Shown in pieces: positions 18,339-26,490 of a DNA stretch of 64,000 bases. Numbering within the stretch: position 1 is the stretch's first letter; every line of letters starts with the position of its first letter. Where the stretch lies: assembly GCA_944412445.1 (NCBI GenBank), contig CALYBJ010000003.1, positions 26,150 through 90,149 of the forward strand. Direction: 5' to 3'. Below the pieces are notes generated by a model. It saw nothing but the letters and a program-made list of their open reading frames with translations. It made no database searches and had not been told where the DNA came from. Both the position numbers and the translations under genes were made by a program. Source of the DNA: an uncultured Clostridia bacterium. Lineage in GTDB: Bacteria; Bacillota; Clostridia; Oscillospirales; Acutalibacteraceae.

Positions 18339-18351
18339 AGGAGGCGAGAAA

Positions 18352-18753
18352 ATGGAGGCGCCCGTAAAAAGACACAGTAAAAAACGCGACGGAATCAGGG
18401 CTGTTATCAAAGGCACAAAAAGTCATCCCGACGCCGAGTGGATTTACGGACAGTTAAAGCCTGATTTTCCCGATCTCAGTCTTGCAACCGTTTACAGAAA
18501 TCTTAACGAAATGAAAAAAAACGGAGAAATTCAGACCGTGGCGTTTTTTAACGGCAAGGAGCGTTACGACGGCGACGTCAGCAGTCATACGCATTTTATT
18601 TGCGACCGCTGCGGAAAAATAGAGGACCTTTGGGATATCGGCCACGATGAAGCCATAGACGCTCAGGCTCAGGAGAATTTCCACGGTAAAATAACTTCTC
18701 ATTCGTTGATTTTTCACGGAGTATGCGGTGAATGTGTAAACAAAAAATTGTAA
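18352..18753 (+). CDS. perR: Fur family regulator, probably PerR
   Basis: A 133-residue Fur-family repressor. The winged helix reads HPDAEWIYGQLKPDFPDLSL followed by ATVYRNLNEMKKNGEI. The dimer domain has the two structural zinc pairs CDRCG and CGEC, and a histidine-rich HTHF metal site. The pairing with rubrerythrin, only 29 bp downstream, suggests the peroxide sensor PerR rather than the iron sensor Fur. The start has an AAGGAGG site. The palindrome at its promoter implies autoregulation of the two-gene operon. Confidence 0.85.
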   Translation: MEAPVKRHSKKRDGIRAVIKGTKSHPDAEWIYGQLKPDFPDLSLATVYRNLNEMKKNGEIQTVAFFNGKERYDGDVSSHTHFICDRCGKIEDLWDIGHDEAIDAQAQENFHGKITSHSLIFHGVCGECVNKKL

Positions 18754-18782
18754 AATAAATTATTTATTCGGAGGTAATTAAA

Positions 18783-19331
18783 ATGAAAAAATGGGTTTGT
18801 CCTGTATGCGGTTATGTTCATGAGGGAGACACTCCTCCCGCAGAGTGTCCTCAGTGCCATGTAGACGGCTCAAGATTTACTGAGATGAAGGCTGAAATGT
18901 CTTTTGCAACGGTTCATGTTGTAGGGGAAGGCGCAAAGGATAAAATTGAGGCAGACGTTTACGAGGGACTTGTAGCTAACTTTAACGGCGAGTGCTCCGA
19001 GGTAGGAATGTACCTTGCAATGAGCAGAGTTGCCGAAAGAGAAGGCTATCCTGAGGTTGCGGAAGCTTACAAGAGATACGCTTTTGAAGAGGCGGAGCAC
19101 GCAGCAAAGTTTGCTGAGCTTTTAGGCGAGGTTGTAACCGATTCCACAAAGAAGAACCTTGAAATGAGAGTTGAAGCCGAAACAGGCGCCTGCGCAGGCA
19201 AATTTGAGCTTGCAAAGAGAGCTAAGGAGCTTGGCTATGACGCAATCCATGACACCGTTCATGAGATGGCAAAGGACGAGGCAAGACACGGCGCAGGCTT
19301 CGCAGGACTTCTTAAAAGACTTTTTAACTGA
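18783..19331 (+). CDS. Reverse rubrerythrin (rubredoxin domain first)
   Basis: A 182-residue non-heme iron peroxidase. Unlike classic rubrerythrin, the rubredoxin-like four-cysteine domain is at the N-terminus ([11 protein letters not shown] and CPQCH, residues 6-27). The di-iron four-helix bundle follows, with [11 protein letters not shown], the ligand pair EEAEHAAKF and a second [10 protein letters not shown]. Such enzymes reduce H2O2 and O2 with electrons from NAD(P)H in anaerobes and are PerR-controlled in clostridia. It shares a transcript with perR and ends at a terminator. Confidence 0.92.
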   Translation: MKKWVCPVCGYVHEGDTPPAECPQCHVDGSRFTEMKAEMSFATVHVVGEGAKDKIEADVYEGLVANFNGECSEVGMYLAMSRVAEREGYPEVAEAYKRYAFEEAEHAAKFAELLGEVVTDSTKKNLEMRVEAETGACAGKFELAKRAKELGYDAIHDTVHEMAKDEARHGAGFAGLLKRLFN

Positions 19332-19356
19332 TATAAACAGATAATCAAAACAAAAA

Positions 19357-19386
19357 ATCGGACAGGCTTGACCTGCCCGATTTTTT
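19357..19386 (+). terminator. Terminator of the perR-rubrerythrin operon
   Basis: ATCGGACAGG / CCTGCCCGAT stem (one mismatch) followed by T6. Confidence 0.85.
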
Positions 19387-19431
19387 GTACCTAATGTGCG
19401 GAAGCAAATATATTTAAAAAAACGCAAGCAA

Positions 19432-19460
19432 TTGACAATTTGTGTTTAAAGATGTAAAAT
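19432..19460 (+). promoter_or_regulatory. Promoter of the membrane protein gene
   Basis: TTGACA at 19432-19437 and TAAAAT at 19455-19460, spacer 17 bp. Confidence 0.8.
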
Positions 19461-19488
19461 AGTTACATTAATATTTCGGGAGTATTGT

Positions 19489-21048
19489 ATGGAAAACTTA
19501 AAAGAAAGATTTACTGAAAACTTGTCTTTAAAAAAGCTTGCCGTGTTTTTTATTTTTGAATTTATCCTGGGAGCGGGAATTTTATATTTCAATTACCGCT
19601 TTCCCTTGGTATGCGACGATATGACATTTTCAATGATGGCCGGGGCAAAGCTTCCGGCGATTTTACGGTCTGCCCTGAATCAGGGAAACGGCAGGCTGTT
19701 AGGTAATTTTTTAGGTTATCTTGTAAGCTTCAGGCTTTTCACGATTATTGAAAAAACCTTTGTTTGGATGGGAATAATAAACCTTTTTATTTTTCTTGCC
19801 GGCAGTAAAAATTTGCTTTTTAATTCCTTAACGGCAATAATTCTTATTTATCCCTGCGACAGCATTTTTTCACAGGTTTATGCCTGGAATTCCGGCTTTC
19901 AAAACTATGCCGTTCCCGTTTTTGTTATTCTTTTTGACCTGCTTCTTATAAAAGCTTTTTTCAAAGCCCGTAAAAAGTTTACCGAGGCGATTATATTAAC
20001 ACTCCTTTTTATAACCGCTTTCGGCGGTCAGTTCTTCTCGGAAAACTCAAGCCTTTTTGCAGTGTGTCTTGCTGTTTTTATTGTTATTGCTTCTGCCCTA
20101 AACAAAACCGGAAAAGGAGTTGTCTGCGGCATAATATATTTTGTTTCTGTTCTGTCCGGATTTATTCTGATGATGACTTATCCTCATATATTGGGCACTT
20201 CTCAGAAAATCAGCGGGTACAGATCTTATCCCGCATCTTTTTCCTCTCTTTTATCAACTGCCGCAAAAAATTACAGAGCCGTTGCAAATGATTTTTCGGG
20301 ATATTTTCTTTTGTGGATTGTTTTGTCCGCTTCGTTTATATTTTTAATCAGCACAGTTTTGTCATCTTATTACGGCGGCCGCAAACGGAAATATATTTTT
20401 CCCGTTGTAAAGCTTGTTCTGATTATATATCCTGTTTTCAGCGTCTTTTACGGCATAGTTATGAAACAGACGATAACCTTTCCCCGCAATTATCTGAAAA
20501 ACGCTCAATGTATTCTGCTTTTTGTTTATGCGCTGGCGGTGATTTTTACAAGCATACTGCTCATTGCCGGGAAAAAGGTTGAGTTTAAATATAAAATTTC
20601 AGCCATGGCGGTTTTCTTGGGAGTTATTTCGGCTGCGCCTCTTTTAGCGGTTTCTCCCATCGGAGCCAGAACCTTTTTTATTCCGTATATTTGTTTTTTA
20701 TTCGCGGGACTTTTCTCTTTAAAGTATCTTTTTGAAAGCAAAATAAAGCTTAAGGAAAATTCTCTTTTCTGCCTTTCGGCGGCTGTTCTCTGCTGTTTTA
20801 CGGCTGTTTTGGGAATGGCTTTGGCGGATAACAAATATTGTTCAAGTGTCAGAATATCATATCTTAAAAATAACATTGAGCAGGGGGAAACAAGCATTAC
20901 ACTGCCGCTTCTGCCTCATGAAAATTTAGTCCATGAAGACGACAATATATCCGCATGGAGCTTTTATATAAAGAATACCTATGATAAAACCGATATTGAG
21001 CTTGATTTTATCGACTGGAACACATGGTATTCGGATTATTACAGATGA
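19489..21048 (+). CDS. Multi-span membrane protein, DUF6056/glycosyltransferase-like
   Basis: A 519-residue protein with about 10-12 membrane helices and a soluble C-terminal tail of about 60 residues. After the first helix it has VCDDMTFSMM and GNGRLLGNFLGYL, and later YAWNSGFQNYAVP. An acidic pair after TM1 and a W-x-G-x-x-NY motif are typical of the DUF6056/GtrV-like group thought to move sugars from lipid carriers. No neighbour shares its transcript, so the substrate cannot be guessed. The start has a weak ribosome site (CGGGAG). Confidence 0.65.
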   Translation: MENLKERFTENLSLKKLAVFFIFEFILGAGILYFNYRFPLVCDDMTFSMMAGAKLPAILRSALNQGNGRLLGNFLGYLVSFRLFTIIEKTFVWMGIINLFIFLAGSKNLLFNSLTAIILIYPCDSIFSQVYAWNSGFQNYAVPVFVILFDLLLIKAFFKARKKFTEAIILTLLFITAFGGQFFSENSSLFAVCLAVFIVIASALNKTGKGVVCGIIYFVSVLSGFILMMTYPHILGTSQKISGYRSYPASFSSLLSTAAKNYRAVANDFSGYFLLWIVLSASFIFLISTVLSSYYGGRKRKYIFPVVKLVLIIYPVFSVFYGIVMKQTITFPRNYLKNAQCILLFVYALAVIFTSILLIAGKKVEFKYKISAMAVFLGVISAAPLLAVSPIGARTFFIPYICFLFAGLFSLKYLFESKIKLKENSLFCLSAAVLCCFTAVLGMALADNKYCSSVRISYLKNNIEQGETSITLPLLPHENLVHEDDNISAWSFYIKNTYDKTDIELDFIDWNTWYSDYYR

Positions 21049-21103
21049 TAATGTTTTGAAAAGGCGGGCCTTTGGGCTTGTCTTTTTTTTCCGATATTTG
21101 CCC

Positions 21104-21165
21104 GAACAAATGTATTGACAAAGGAACAAATGTTTGTTATAATACAGCAAAGTAAACATTTGTTC
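21104..21165 (+). promoter_or_regulatory. dinB promoter with three LexA-like boxes
   Basis: TTGACA at 21115-21120 and TATAAT at 21138-21143, spacer exactly 17 bp. Three SOS-type boxes of the form GAAC-N4-GTTC surround it: GAACAAATGTAT (21104-21115), GAACAAATGTTT (21124-21135, inside the spacer) and AAACATTTGTTC (21154-21165). Their centres are 20 and 30 bp apart, which puts all three on one face of the helix. Confidence 0.8.
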
Positions 21166-21180
21166 TCAGAGGGTGTTTGT

Positions 21181-22416
21181 ATGCGTACTATTCTTCATTC
21201 GGATTTAAACAACTGTTTCGCAAGCATCGAGTCAATAGGTCATCCGGAATATAAAAAAATTCCCTTCGCGGTAGGAGGGGACGAGGAGCTTCGCCACGGA
21301 ATAATACTGGCGAAAAACGATATAGCCAAAAAATTCGGTATAAAAACAGGGGAGCCTCTTTTAAGCGCAAGACAGAAATGTCCCGATTTAAAGGTTGTAA
21401 AACCTCACTATGAGCTTTACGATAAATACTGTTCGGCTGTAAGAGCGCTTTACGGAGAATATACGGATCAGATAGAGCCTTTCGGAATGGATGAAAGCTG
21501 GCTTGACACATCGGGCAGCGTTTCTCTTTTCGGAGACGGTGAAAAAATAGCGAAGGAAATATGCCGCCGTGTAAAGAAGGAATTTGATTTAACGGTATCC
21601 GTAGGAGTTTCATACAATAAAATTTTCGCGAAAATAGGCAGCGACTATAAAAAGCCCGACGCGGTGACTGTTATTTCTCCGGAAAATTACAGGGAGATAG
21701 TATGGAGCCTGCCTGTGGAGGATCTGCTGTTTGTGGGAAGAGCCACAAAGGCGAAGCTTAACAGAATCGGCATAAAAACAATAGGAGAGCTTGCCAATAC
21801 CTCGGAAAATTTTTTGTATACCCTTTTAGGGAAAAACGGAAAAGCCCTTTATATGAACGCCAACGGGCTGGACACTTCCCCTGTAAAAAGAATTGACGAA
21901 GCCGACATTATAAAAAGCATCGGCAACGGCACCACAACTCCCAGGGATATGAAAAATCCCGATGATGTAAAGCTTATATTCTATCTTTTGTCGGAGCAGG
22001 TTTGCAGAAGGCTCAGAAGCCATAATCTGAAATGCGGAGCGGTGCAGATACACCTGAGAACCAGCGAGCTGTTTTCCTTTGAAAGACAGATGAAGCTGAG
22101 TGCGCCTACCGATATTTCGGGAACGGTGTGCAGGGCGGCAATGGAGCTTCTTTACGCCAATTATAATTTCAGCAGGCCTCTGCGCTCCGTGGCTATAAGA
22201 ACGGGCGAGCTTGTAAGCGCCGAAACACCCGTTCAGCTTTCATTTTTTACCGATGAGATAAAAATAAAAAAGCTCCGTGATATAGAGCTTTTAAAGGACA
22301 GAATAAATGAAAAGTACGGCAAATTCACCCTGTGCCGCGGGATACTGATGTCGGACAAAACGCTTTTGCCTCAGTATGACGACGTAAGAGCCATGTCAAC
22401 CTTCAGAAGCCATTAA
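21181..22416 (+). CDS. dinB: Y-family DNA polymerase (DinB-like)
   Basis: A 411-residue translesion polymerase. I take ATG 21181; an upstream TTG at 21115 falls inside the promoter. The catalytic acids lie in HSDLNNCFASIE (residues 6-17) and GMDESWLDTSG. The palm motif SVGVSYNKIFAKIGSDYKKPD, the helix-hairpin-helix LLFVGRATKAKLNRIGIKTIGEL and a little-finger domain follow. The normal dinB motif is SxDExxxD; here it reads GMDESWLD. Three LexA-like boxes indicate SOS control. The final bases, including the stop, form part of its terminator. Confidence 0.93.
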   Translation: MRTILHSDLNNCFASIESIGHPEYKKIPFAVGGDEELRHGIILAKNDIAKKFGIKTGEPLLSARQKCPDLKVVKPHYELYDKYCSAVRALYGEYTDQIEPFGMDESWLDTSGSVSLFGDGEKIAKEICRRVKKEFDLTVSVGVSYNKIFAKIGSDYKKPDAVTVISPENYREIVWSLPVEDLLFVGRATKAKLNRIGIKTIGELANTSENFLYTLLGKNGKALYMNANGLDTSPVKRIDEADIIKSIGNGTTTPRDMKNPDDVKLIFYLLSEQVCRRLRSHNLKCGAVQIHLRTSELFSFERQMKLSAPTDISGTVCRAAMELLYANYNFSRPLRSVAIRTGELVSAETPVQLSFFTDEIKIKKLRDIELLKDRINEKYGKFTLCRGILMSDKTLLPQYDDVRAMSTFRSH

Positions 22417-22437
22417 GGCTTCCGAAGGCTTTTTTTA
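22400..22437 (+). terminator. Terminator overlapping the end of dinB
   Basis: CCTTCAGAAGCC / GGCTTCCGAAGG stem with one mismatch; the loop contains the stop codon; followed by CTTTTTTT. Confidence 0.85.
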
Positions 22438-22473
22438 TTGTTATATGTTAAAGTTATATTTTTCGGTTATTTT

Positions 22474-23127
22474 TTAAAATTCTTTCTTATTCATAACGGA
22501 ACAGCTTATTTTCATTGATATAAGAAGAGAAGCGGCTCCTGCGATAAAAGCTCCTGCAAAAAGCGCTTTTAAGTTTACTCCGGAAAGGGGATTTGATATT
22601 GCCTGTATATCGTTTCCTATGGCTTCCCCTGTTTTAAGCGCCGTCACAAATATAAGAAAAACAGCGCCGAATATTATCATAAGAATAATTCTTCCTTTTT
22701 CGCCGCCGAATTTAAGCTGAACGGGAAGCATTACGGCAACGGAAATAAAAAGAAAGGGCAGAATAATCAGTGCGGCCGCGGCGGTTTCCGAAAAAACAGC
22801 CGTTCCCTTTATCATGCCCGACACCGTTGTGACAGCCAAAGCGAAAAGCCATGAGCCTGCGCCTAAAATAAGTGAAAGACAGTATTTTTCAAGGGCGTAG
22901 CCTGTTCTGCTTACAGGCAGCGTAAACAAAAACGCGCTGCTGTTGTTAAATTCGTCGTAGCTTATTGTGCTTAACGCGAATACCGACATTACAAAGGGCA
23001 AATAGCCCGGAACAAAAGACGGATTATCAGAAAAAACAGCCAAAACAACTGTTACAGCTGTAAGAATAATAAAAAAGTTTATCTGACTTTTCATAAGCCT
23101 GAAGTCTTTTATAAGCAAGCCCTTCAT
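22474..23127 (-). CDS. ABC-2 type transporter permease
   Basis: A 217-residue membrane protein with six predicted helices, starting MKGLLIKDFRLMKSQINFF as many ABC-2 permeases of the YtrC/bacitracin type do. SYDEFNNSSAFLFTLPVSRTGYALEKY is a typical cytosolic segment of this family. Its start overlaps the ATPase stop (ATGA). With the ATPase and GntR regulator it forms a three-gene operon, probably for export of, or resistance to, a cell-wall-active peptide. Confidence 0.85.
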   Translation of the reverse strand: MKGLLIKDFRLMKSQINFFIILTAVTVVLAVFSDNPSFVPGYLPFVMSVFALSTISYDEFNNSSAFLFTLPVSRTGYALEKYCLSLILGAGSWLFALAVTTVSGMIKGTAVFSETAAAALIILPFLFISVAVMLPVQLKFGGEKGRIILMIIFGAVFLIFVTALKTGEAIGNDIQAISNPLSGVNLKALFAGAFIAGAASLLISMKISCSVMNKKEF

Positions 23128-23975
23128 GCTTCCTGCCCCCTTATAATCATTGTGATAACCTTGTCTGCGGAGCCGTTTTCTATGACGGCTTCGGGATAGT
23201 TTTCGGCGTAAAACGCCTTTTGGTCAGTAAGACATACATATCCGAAGGGTTCTTTTTTTACACGTAAAATATATTGTTTGTCCAGGCTTTTAAACTGTTC
23301 TTCCGTAACTTTAATAATGGCGTAATCGCTGAGTATAACGTCCGTGTCCTCATGAAGAACGATTTTTCCGTTGTGAATCATGTATATGTCGTCGCAAAGG
23401 CTTTCAAGGTCTCCCGAAATATGAGAGCTGATAAGAATCGCCCTGTTTTCGTCTTCCTCCATGTATTCTCTTAAAATTTCAAGAAGCTCGTCTCTTGCCA
23501 CAACGTCAAGTCCCGCCGTAGGCTCGTCAAGTATTAAAAGCGAAGCCTTATGAGAAACAGCCACGAGTATCTTAAGCTTGGCTTTCATGCCCGTTGAAAA
23601 TTCCTTTATTTTTTTATTTAAAGGCAGTCCCAGCTTTTCCCCCTGCCGTATAAAAAATTTCTCGTCAAAGCTTTTATAAAGAGCTTTTAATATGGGAATA
23701 ATGTCTTTTACCGTTAAATATTCGCTGAATCCCGAATCAGACAGCGCCGCTCCGATTTTTTCCTTGTCTTCGGGAGTAAAATCCGTTATGTTTTTTCCGA
23801 AAATCTCCGCTTTCCCGCCGTCGGGATAAATAAGCCCCAGAAGCGCTTTGAAAACGGTGGTTTTTCCGGCGCCGTTCTGCCCTACAAGACCGGTTATACA
23901 GCCTTTTTTTACTTCAAAGGAGCAGTTTAAATTAAAATTGCCGTATCGCTTCTGCAAATTTTCCGTTTTTATCAT
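23124..23975 (-). CDS. ABC transporter ATP-binding protein (YtrB-like)
   Basis: A 283-residue ATPase. Walker A is GLVGQNGAGKTTVF (about 29-42). The signature is variant, EFSTGMKAKLKILVAVSH, where canonical LSGGQ is replaced by FSTGM, as is usual in this subgroup. Walker B is SLLILDEPTAGLD, and the switch His is in AILISSHISGDLE. The C-terminal 70 residues are an extra domain common in YtrB-type proteins. It is placed between the regulator (2 bp gap) and the permease (overlap). Confidence 0.92.
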   Translation of the reverse strand: MIKTENLQKRYGNFNLNCSFEVKKGCITGLVGQNGAGKTTVFKALLGLIYPDGGKAEIFGKNITDFTPEDKEKIGAALSDSGFSEYLTVKDIIPILKALYKSFDEKFFIRQGEKLGLPLNKKIKEFSTGMKAKLKILVAVSHKASLLILDEPTAGLDVVARDELLEILREYMEEDENRAILISSHISGDLESLCDDIYMIHNGKIVLHEDTDVILSDYAIIKVTEEQFKSLDKQYILRVKKEPFGYVCLTDQKAFYAENYPEAVIENGSADKVITMIIRGQEA

Positions 23976-23977
23976 AT

Positions 23978-24349
23978 TCAGCCCTCCATAATCAGATTAA
24001 ATAAGCTTTTTATTTCCTCGTCGGAAATACCTCTTTGCCTTGCTTTCTGCACTGCCTTTTCCATTTCCTCTTCCAGCTCTTTTTTCTGTTCCTCCTGCAA
24101 AAGCTCTCTGTTCACGGGAGCTATATATGTCCCTTTTCCGTGAACCGTTACCGTAAAGCCCTCTTCCTCCAAAACGTCGTAGGCCTTCTTCACGGTAAGC
24201 GCGCTTATTTTAAGCTCCTTTGAAAGAGTCCTTACGGAGGGCAGATTGTCGTTTTCTTTAAGCTCGCCCTTTTTTATCAGCGCCTTTATCTGTCCGCAGA
24301 TCTGCTCGTAAATGGGAACCATCAGGGATTGGTTTATTATTATTTTCAT
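23978..24349 (-). CDS. GntR family regulator, YtrA subfamily
   Basis: A 123-residue regulator. I prefer ATG 24349 (MKIIINQSLMVPIYEQI), the usual YtrA start, over a GTG three codons earlier. The GntR winged helix covers IYEQICGQIKALIKKGEL and LPSVRTLSKELKISALTVKKAYDVLEEEGFTVTVHGKGTYIAP. The short C-terminal coil (EEQKKELEEEMEKAVQKAR) is the YtrA dimer region, with no metabolite domain. It most likely represses its own operon at the repeats just upstream. Confidence 0.9.
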   Translation of the reverse strand: MKIIINQSLMVPIYEQICGQIKALIKKGELKENDNLPSVRTLSKELKISALTVKKAYDVLEEEGFTVTVHGKGTYIAPVNRELLQEEQKKELEEEMEKAVQKARQRGISDEEIKSLFNLIMEG

Positions 24350-24381
24350 CGGTGTCACATCTTTCGGTTACTTTCCGTAAA

Positions 24382-24424
24382 CAGTATATAACAGTATATA
24401 ACTGTTGTCAAGTGTTATATACTG
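24382..24424 (-). promoter_or_regulatory. Operator and promoter of the ytrA-like operon
   Basis: On the minus strand TTGACA (24406-24411), 17 bp, TATACT (24383-24388). The plus strand carries CAGTATATAAC twice in direct repeat (24382-24392, 24392-24402) and once inverted as GTTATATACTG (24414-24424). The inverted pair is centred on the -35, and the third copy lies on the -10. Confidence 0.75.
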
Positions 24425-24467
24425 TTTATTTAATTTTTTGAAAAAATTTTTTCAGTCAGGTTGAGTA

Positions 24468-24495
24468 TTGAAGTATTTTTATTTTGCTGTATAAT
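24468..24495 (+). promoter_or_regulatory. Promoter of the pflX-like gene
   Basis: TTGAAG and TATAAT (24490-24495) with a 16 bp spacer. The start codon is only about 10 bases after the expected transcription start, so the leader is very short. Confidence 0.6.
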
Positions 24496-24511
24496 AAAAA
24501 CGGTGGTTGTT

Positions 24512-25411
24512 ATGGAAAGCAAATGCTTTATTTGTCCCAGAAAATGCGGAGCTGACAGGTCTGTTTCAAAGGGAGTCTGCGGCGCAGGAGATAAAATCAA
24601 AATAGCAAGGGCGGCGCCTCACTTCTGGGAGGAACCCTGTATCAGCGGCTACGGCGGCTCGGGAGCTGTTTTTTTCAGCGGCTGCAATATGAAATGCGTT
24701 TACTGTCAGAATTACGAAATCAGCAGCGGCTGCTTCGGCGGAGAAATTTCCCCGGAGCGTTTAAAAGAAATATATAAAGAGCTGATTTCGGAGGGTGTTC
24801 ACAATATAAATCTTGTAACGCCCACTCATTTTTCGGAAGAAATCCTGAAAACCTTAAACGAGCCGTTGCCGGTGCCCGTTGTTTACAATACAAGCGGATA
24901 TGACAGCGTCGGCACATTAAGAAGCTTTGAGGGAAAAATACAGATTTATATTCCCGATATGAAATATATGAGCGCTTCTCTTGCACAAAAATATTCCGGT
25001 GCTCCCGATTATCCGGAAACGGCTGAAAAAGCTATTAAAGAGATGTTCCGTCAGACGGGGGAGTTTGAGCTTGACAGTGAAGGCATTATGAAAAAGGGAG
25101 TTATAATAAGGCATCTTATGCTGCCCGGAGAGCTTGAAAATACTCTTGATGTAATAGACTGGGTGTCCTCGGAGTTTGACAATAAGGTAATGTTCAGTCT
25201 TATGAGCCAGTTTACGCCCAATGAAAACTGCAAATACAAAGAGCTTCAAAGAAGAGTGACAAGGGAGGAATATGAAAAGGCCGTGGATTATATGTATCTT
25301 GCGGGAATCGAAAACGGCTTCGTTCAGGATTTTTCCTCGGCAACCTCAGATTATACGCCGTCCTTTAAGCTGGAAGGGGTATATAAGAGCGTTTACGGCG
25401 GGAATGAATAA
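24512..25411 (+). CDS. PflX-like radical SAM protein
   Basis: A 299-residue radical SAM enzyme. I start it at ATG 24512 (MESKCFICPRKCG), since the upstream codons lie in the promoter. An N-terminal cysteine set (CFICPRKCG ... GVCG) precedes the 4Fe-4S motif CNMKCVYC at about 60-67. This layout matches the COG1313 PflX group, relatives of pyruvate formate-lyase activases whose own substrate is not known. The ribosome site is weak (GGTGG). It is not obviously linked in function to the heptose genes 78 bp downstream, which have their own promoter. Confidence 0.82.
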   Translation: MESKCFICPRKCGADRSVSKGVCGAGDKIKIARAAPHFWEEPCISGYGGSGAVFFSGCNMKCVYCQNYEISSGCFGGEISPERLKEIYKELISEGVHNINLVTPTHFSEEILKTLNEPLPVPVVYNTSGYDSVGTLRSFEGKIQIYIPDMKYMSASLAQKYSGAPDYPETAEKAIKEMFRQTGEFELDSEGIMKKGVIIRHLMLPGELENTLDVIDWVSSEFDNKVMFSLMSQFTPNENCKYKELQRRVTREEYEKAVDYMYLAGIENGFVQDFSSATSDYTPSFKLEGVYKSVYGGNE

Positions 25412-25423
25412 TCTTATCAATTC

Positions 25424-25452
25424 TTGACTGAAAACAGTCATTATGATATCAT
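25424..25452 (+). promoter_or_regulatory. Promoter of the heptose cluster
   Basis: TTGACT at 25424-25429 and TATCAT at 25447-25452, spacer 17 bp, 36 bases before hddA. Confidence 0.65.
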
Positions 25453-25488
25453 AATATTATATATTCCCATTGATTAGGGAGAAAAACC

Positions 25489-26472
25489 ATGATAATTGTA
25501 AAAACACCCTTGAGAATATCGTTTTTCGGCGGAGGAAGCGATTTTAAAGACTACTATGAAAAGTACGGGGGACAGGTTCTGTCAACGGCGATTGATAAGT
25601 TCAGCTATGTTATTTTAAGGGATATGCCTCCTTATTTTTCATATAAGAATCAGCTTAATTATTCTGTTATAGAGCGTTTTAACAGTCCCGAGGAAGTAAA
25701 GCATCCTCTTGTAAGAGAGGCAATGAAATATTACGGTGCAGACGGCGTTCAGCTTGTTTATTACGCCGATCTGCCAGCCAGGTCGGGAATAGGCTCAAGC
25801 TCGTCTTTTTCGGTGGGTCTTGTAAATGCTTTTCATACCATGAAAAACGATAACATAACAAAGAAACAGCTTGCACAGGAGGCTATTTATCTTGAACGGG
25901 AGCTTTGCAGGGAAGCCGGAGGCGTTCAGGATCAGATAGCCGCCGCTTACGGAGGTTTTAACCATATAACCTTTGATAAAAACGGCTTTAAAGTAACGCC
26001 TCTTGAGGTGTCAGGAGAAAGGCTCACGGAGCTTAATGAAAATCTTATGCTGTTTTTTACCGGCACTCAGAGAGTATCCTATAAGGTGTCCGAAATTCAG
26101 CAGAAAAATTTAGAATCCAACGCGTCTACAATAAAGGAAATGTGTGCCGCGGAAGACGAGGCTGTAAAAATTTTAAAATCAAAGAGCAGTCTTAATGATT
26201 TCGGACGGCTTCTTGATTATTCATGGCAAATGAAAAAAACTCTCGCCGACAGCGTATCAAATTTAAGTATTGACGGTATATATGAAAAAGCGTTGAAAGC
26301 GGGGGCTTTAGGCGGCAAGCTTTCGGGAGCGGGCGAAGGCGGCTTTATGTTCTTTTACGCAGAAAAGGAAAAACAGGAAAATGTAAAAAAGGCTTTAAAG
26401 GATTTAATATATGTTCCCTTTAAGTTTGAAAAATTCGGTTCAAGGGTAATTTACAACGGCAGTGATTTTTAA
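25489..26472 (+). CDS. hddA: D-glycero-D-manno-heptose 7-phosphate kinase (HddA-like GHMP kinase)
   Basis: A 327-residue GHMP kinase. It begins KTPLRISFFGGGSDFKDYY, the HddA hallmark. The ATP loop is LPARSGIGSSSSFSVGL (about 98-114), followed by ELCREAGGVQDQIAAAYGG and GALGGKLSGAGEGGFMFFY. HddA turns heptose 7-phosphate into the alpha-1,7-bisphosphate on the way to GDP-heptose. It opens a four-gene operon with small gaps. The fused HddC/GmhB enzyme three genes on completes two further steps, which supports this call over other GHMP kinases. Confidence 0.88.
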   Translation: MIIVKTPLRISFFGGGSDFKDYYEKYGGQVLSTAIDKFSYVILRDMPPYFSYKNQLNYSVIERFNSPEEVKHPLVREAMKYYGADGVQLVYYADLPARSGIGSSSSFSVGLVNAFHTMKNDNITKKQLAQEAIYLERELCREAGGVQDQIAAAYGGFNHITFDKNGFKVTPLEVSGERLTELNENLMLFFTGTQRVSYKVSEIQQKNLESNASTIKEMCAAEDEAVKILKSKSSLNDFGRLLDYSWQMKKTLADSVSNLSIDGIYEKALKAGALGGKLSGAGEGGFMFFYAEKEKQENVKKALKDLIYVPFKFEKFGSRVIYNGSDF

Positions 26473-26490
26473 ATACAGAGAAGTGATTTT

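Larger units (their letters stand above)
18043..18351 (+). other. Intergenic region between serS and perR
   Basis: It holds the terminator at 18168-18203, the perR promoter and the palindrome listed separately. The part 18043-18165 is A-rich and shows no start codon with a ribosome site; I see nothing else in it. Confidence 0.6.
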
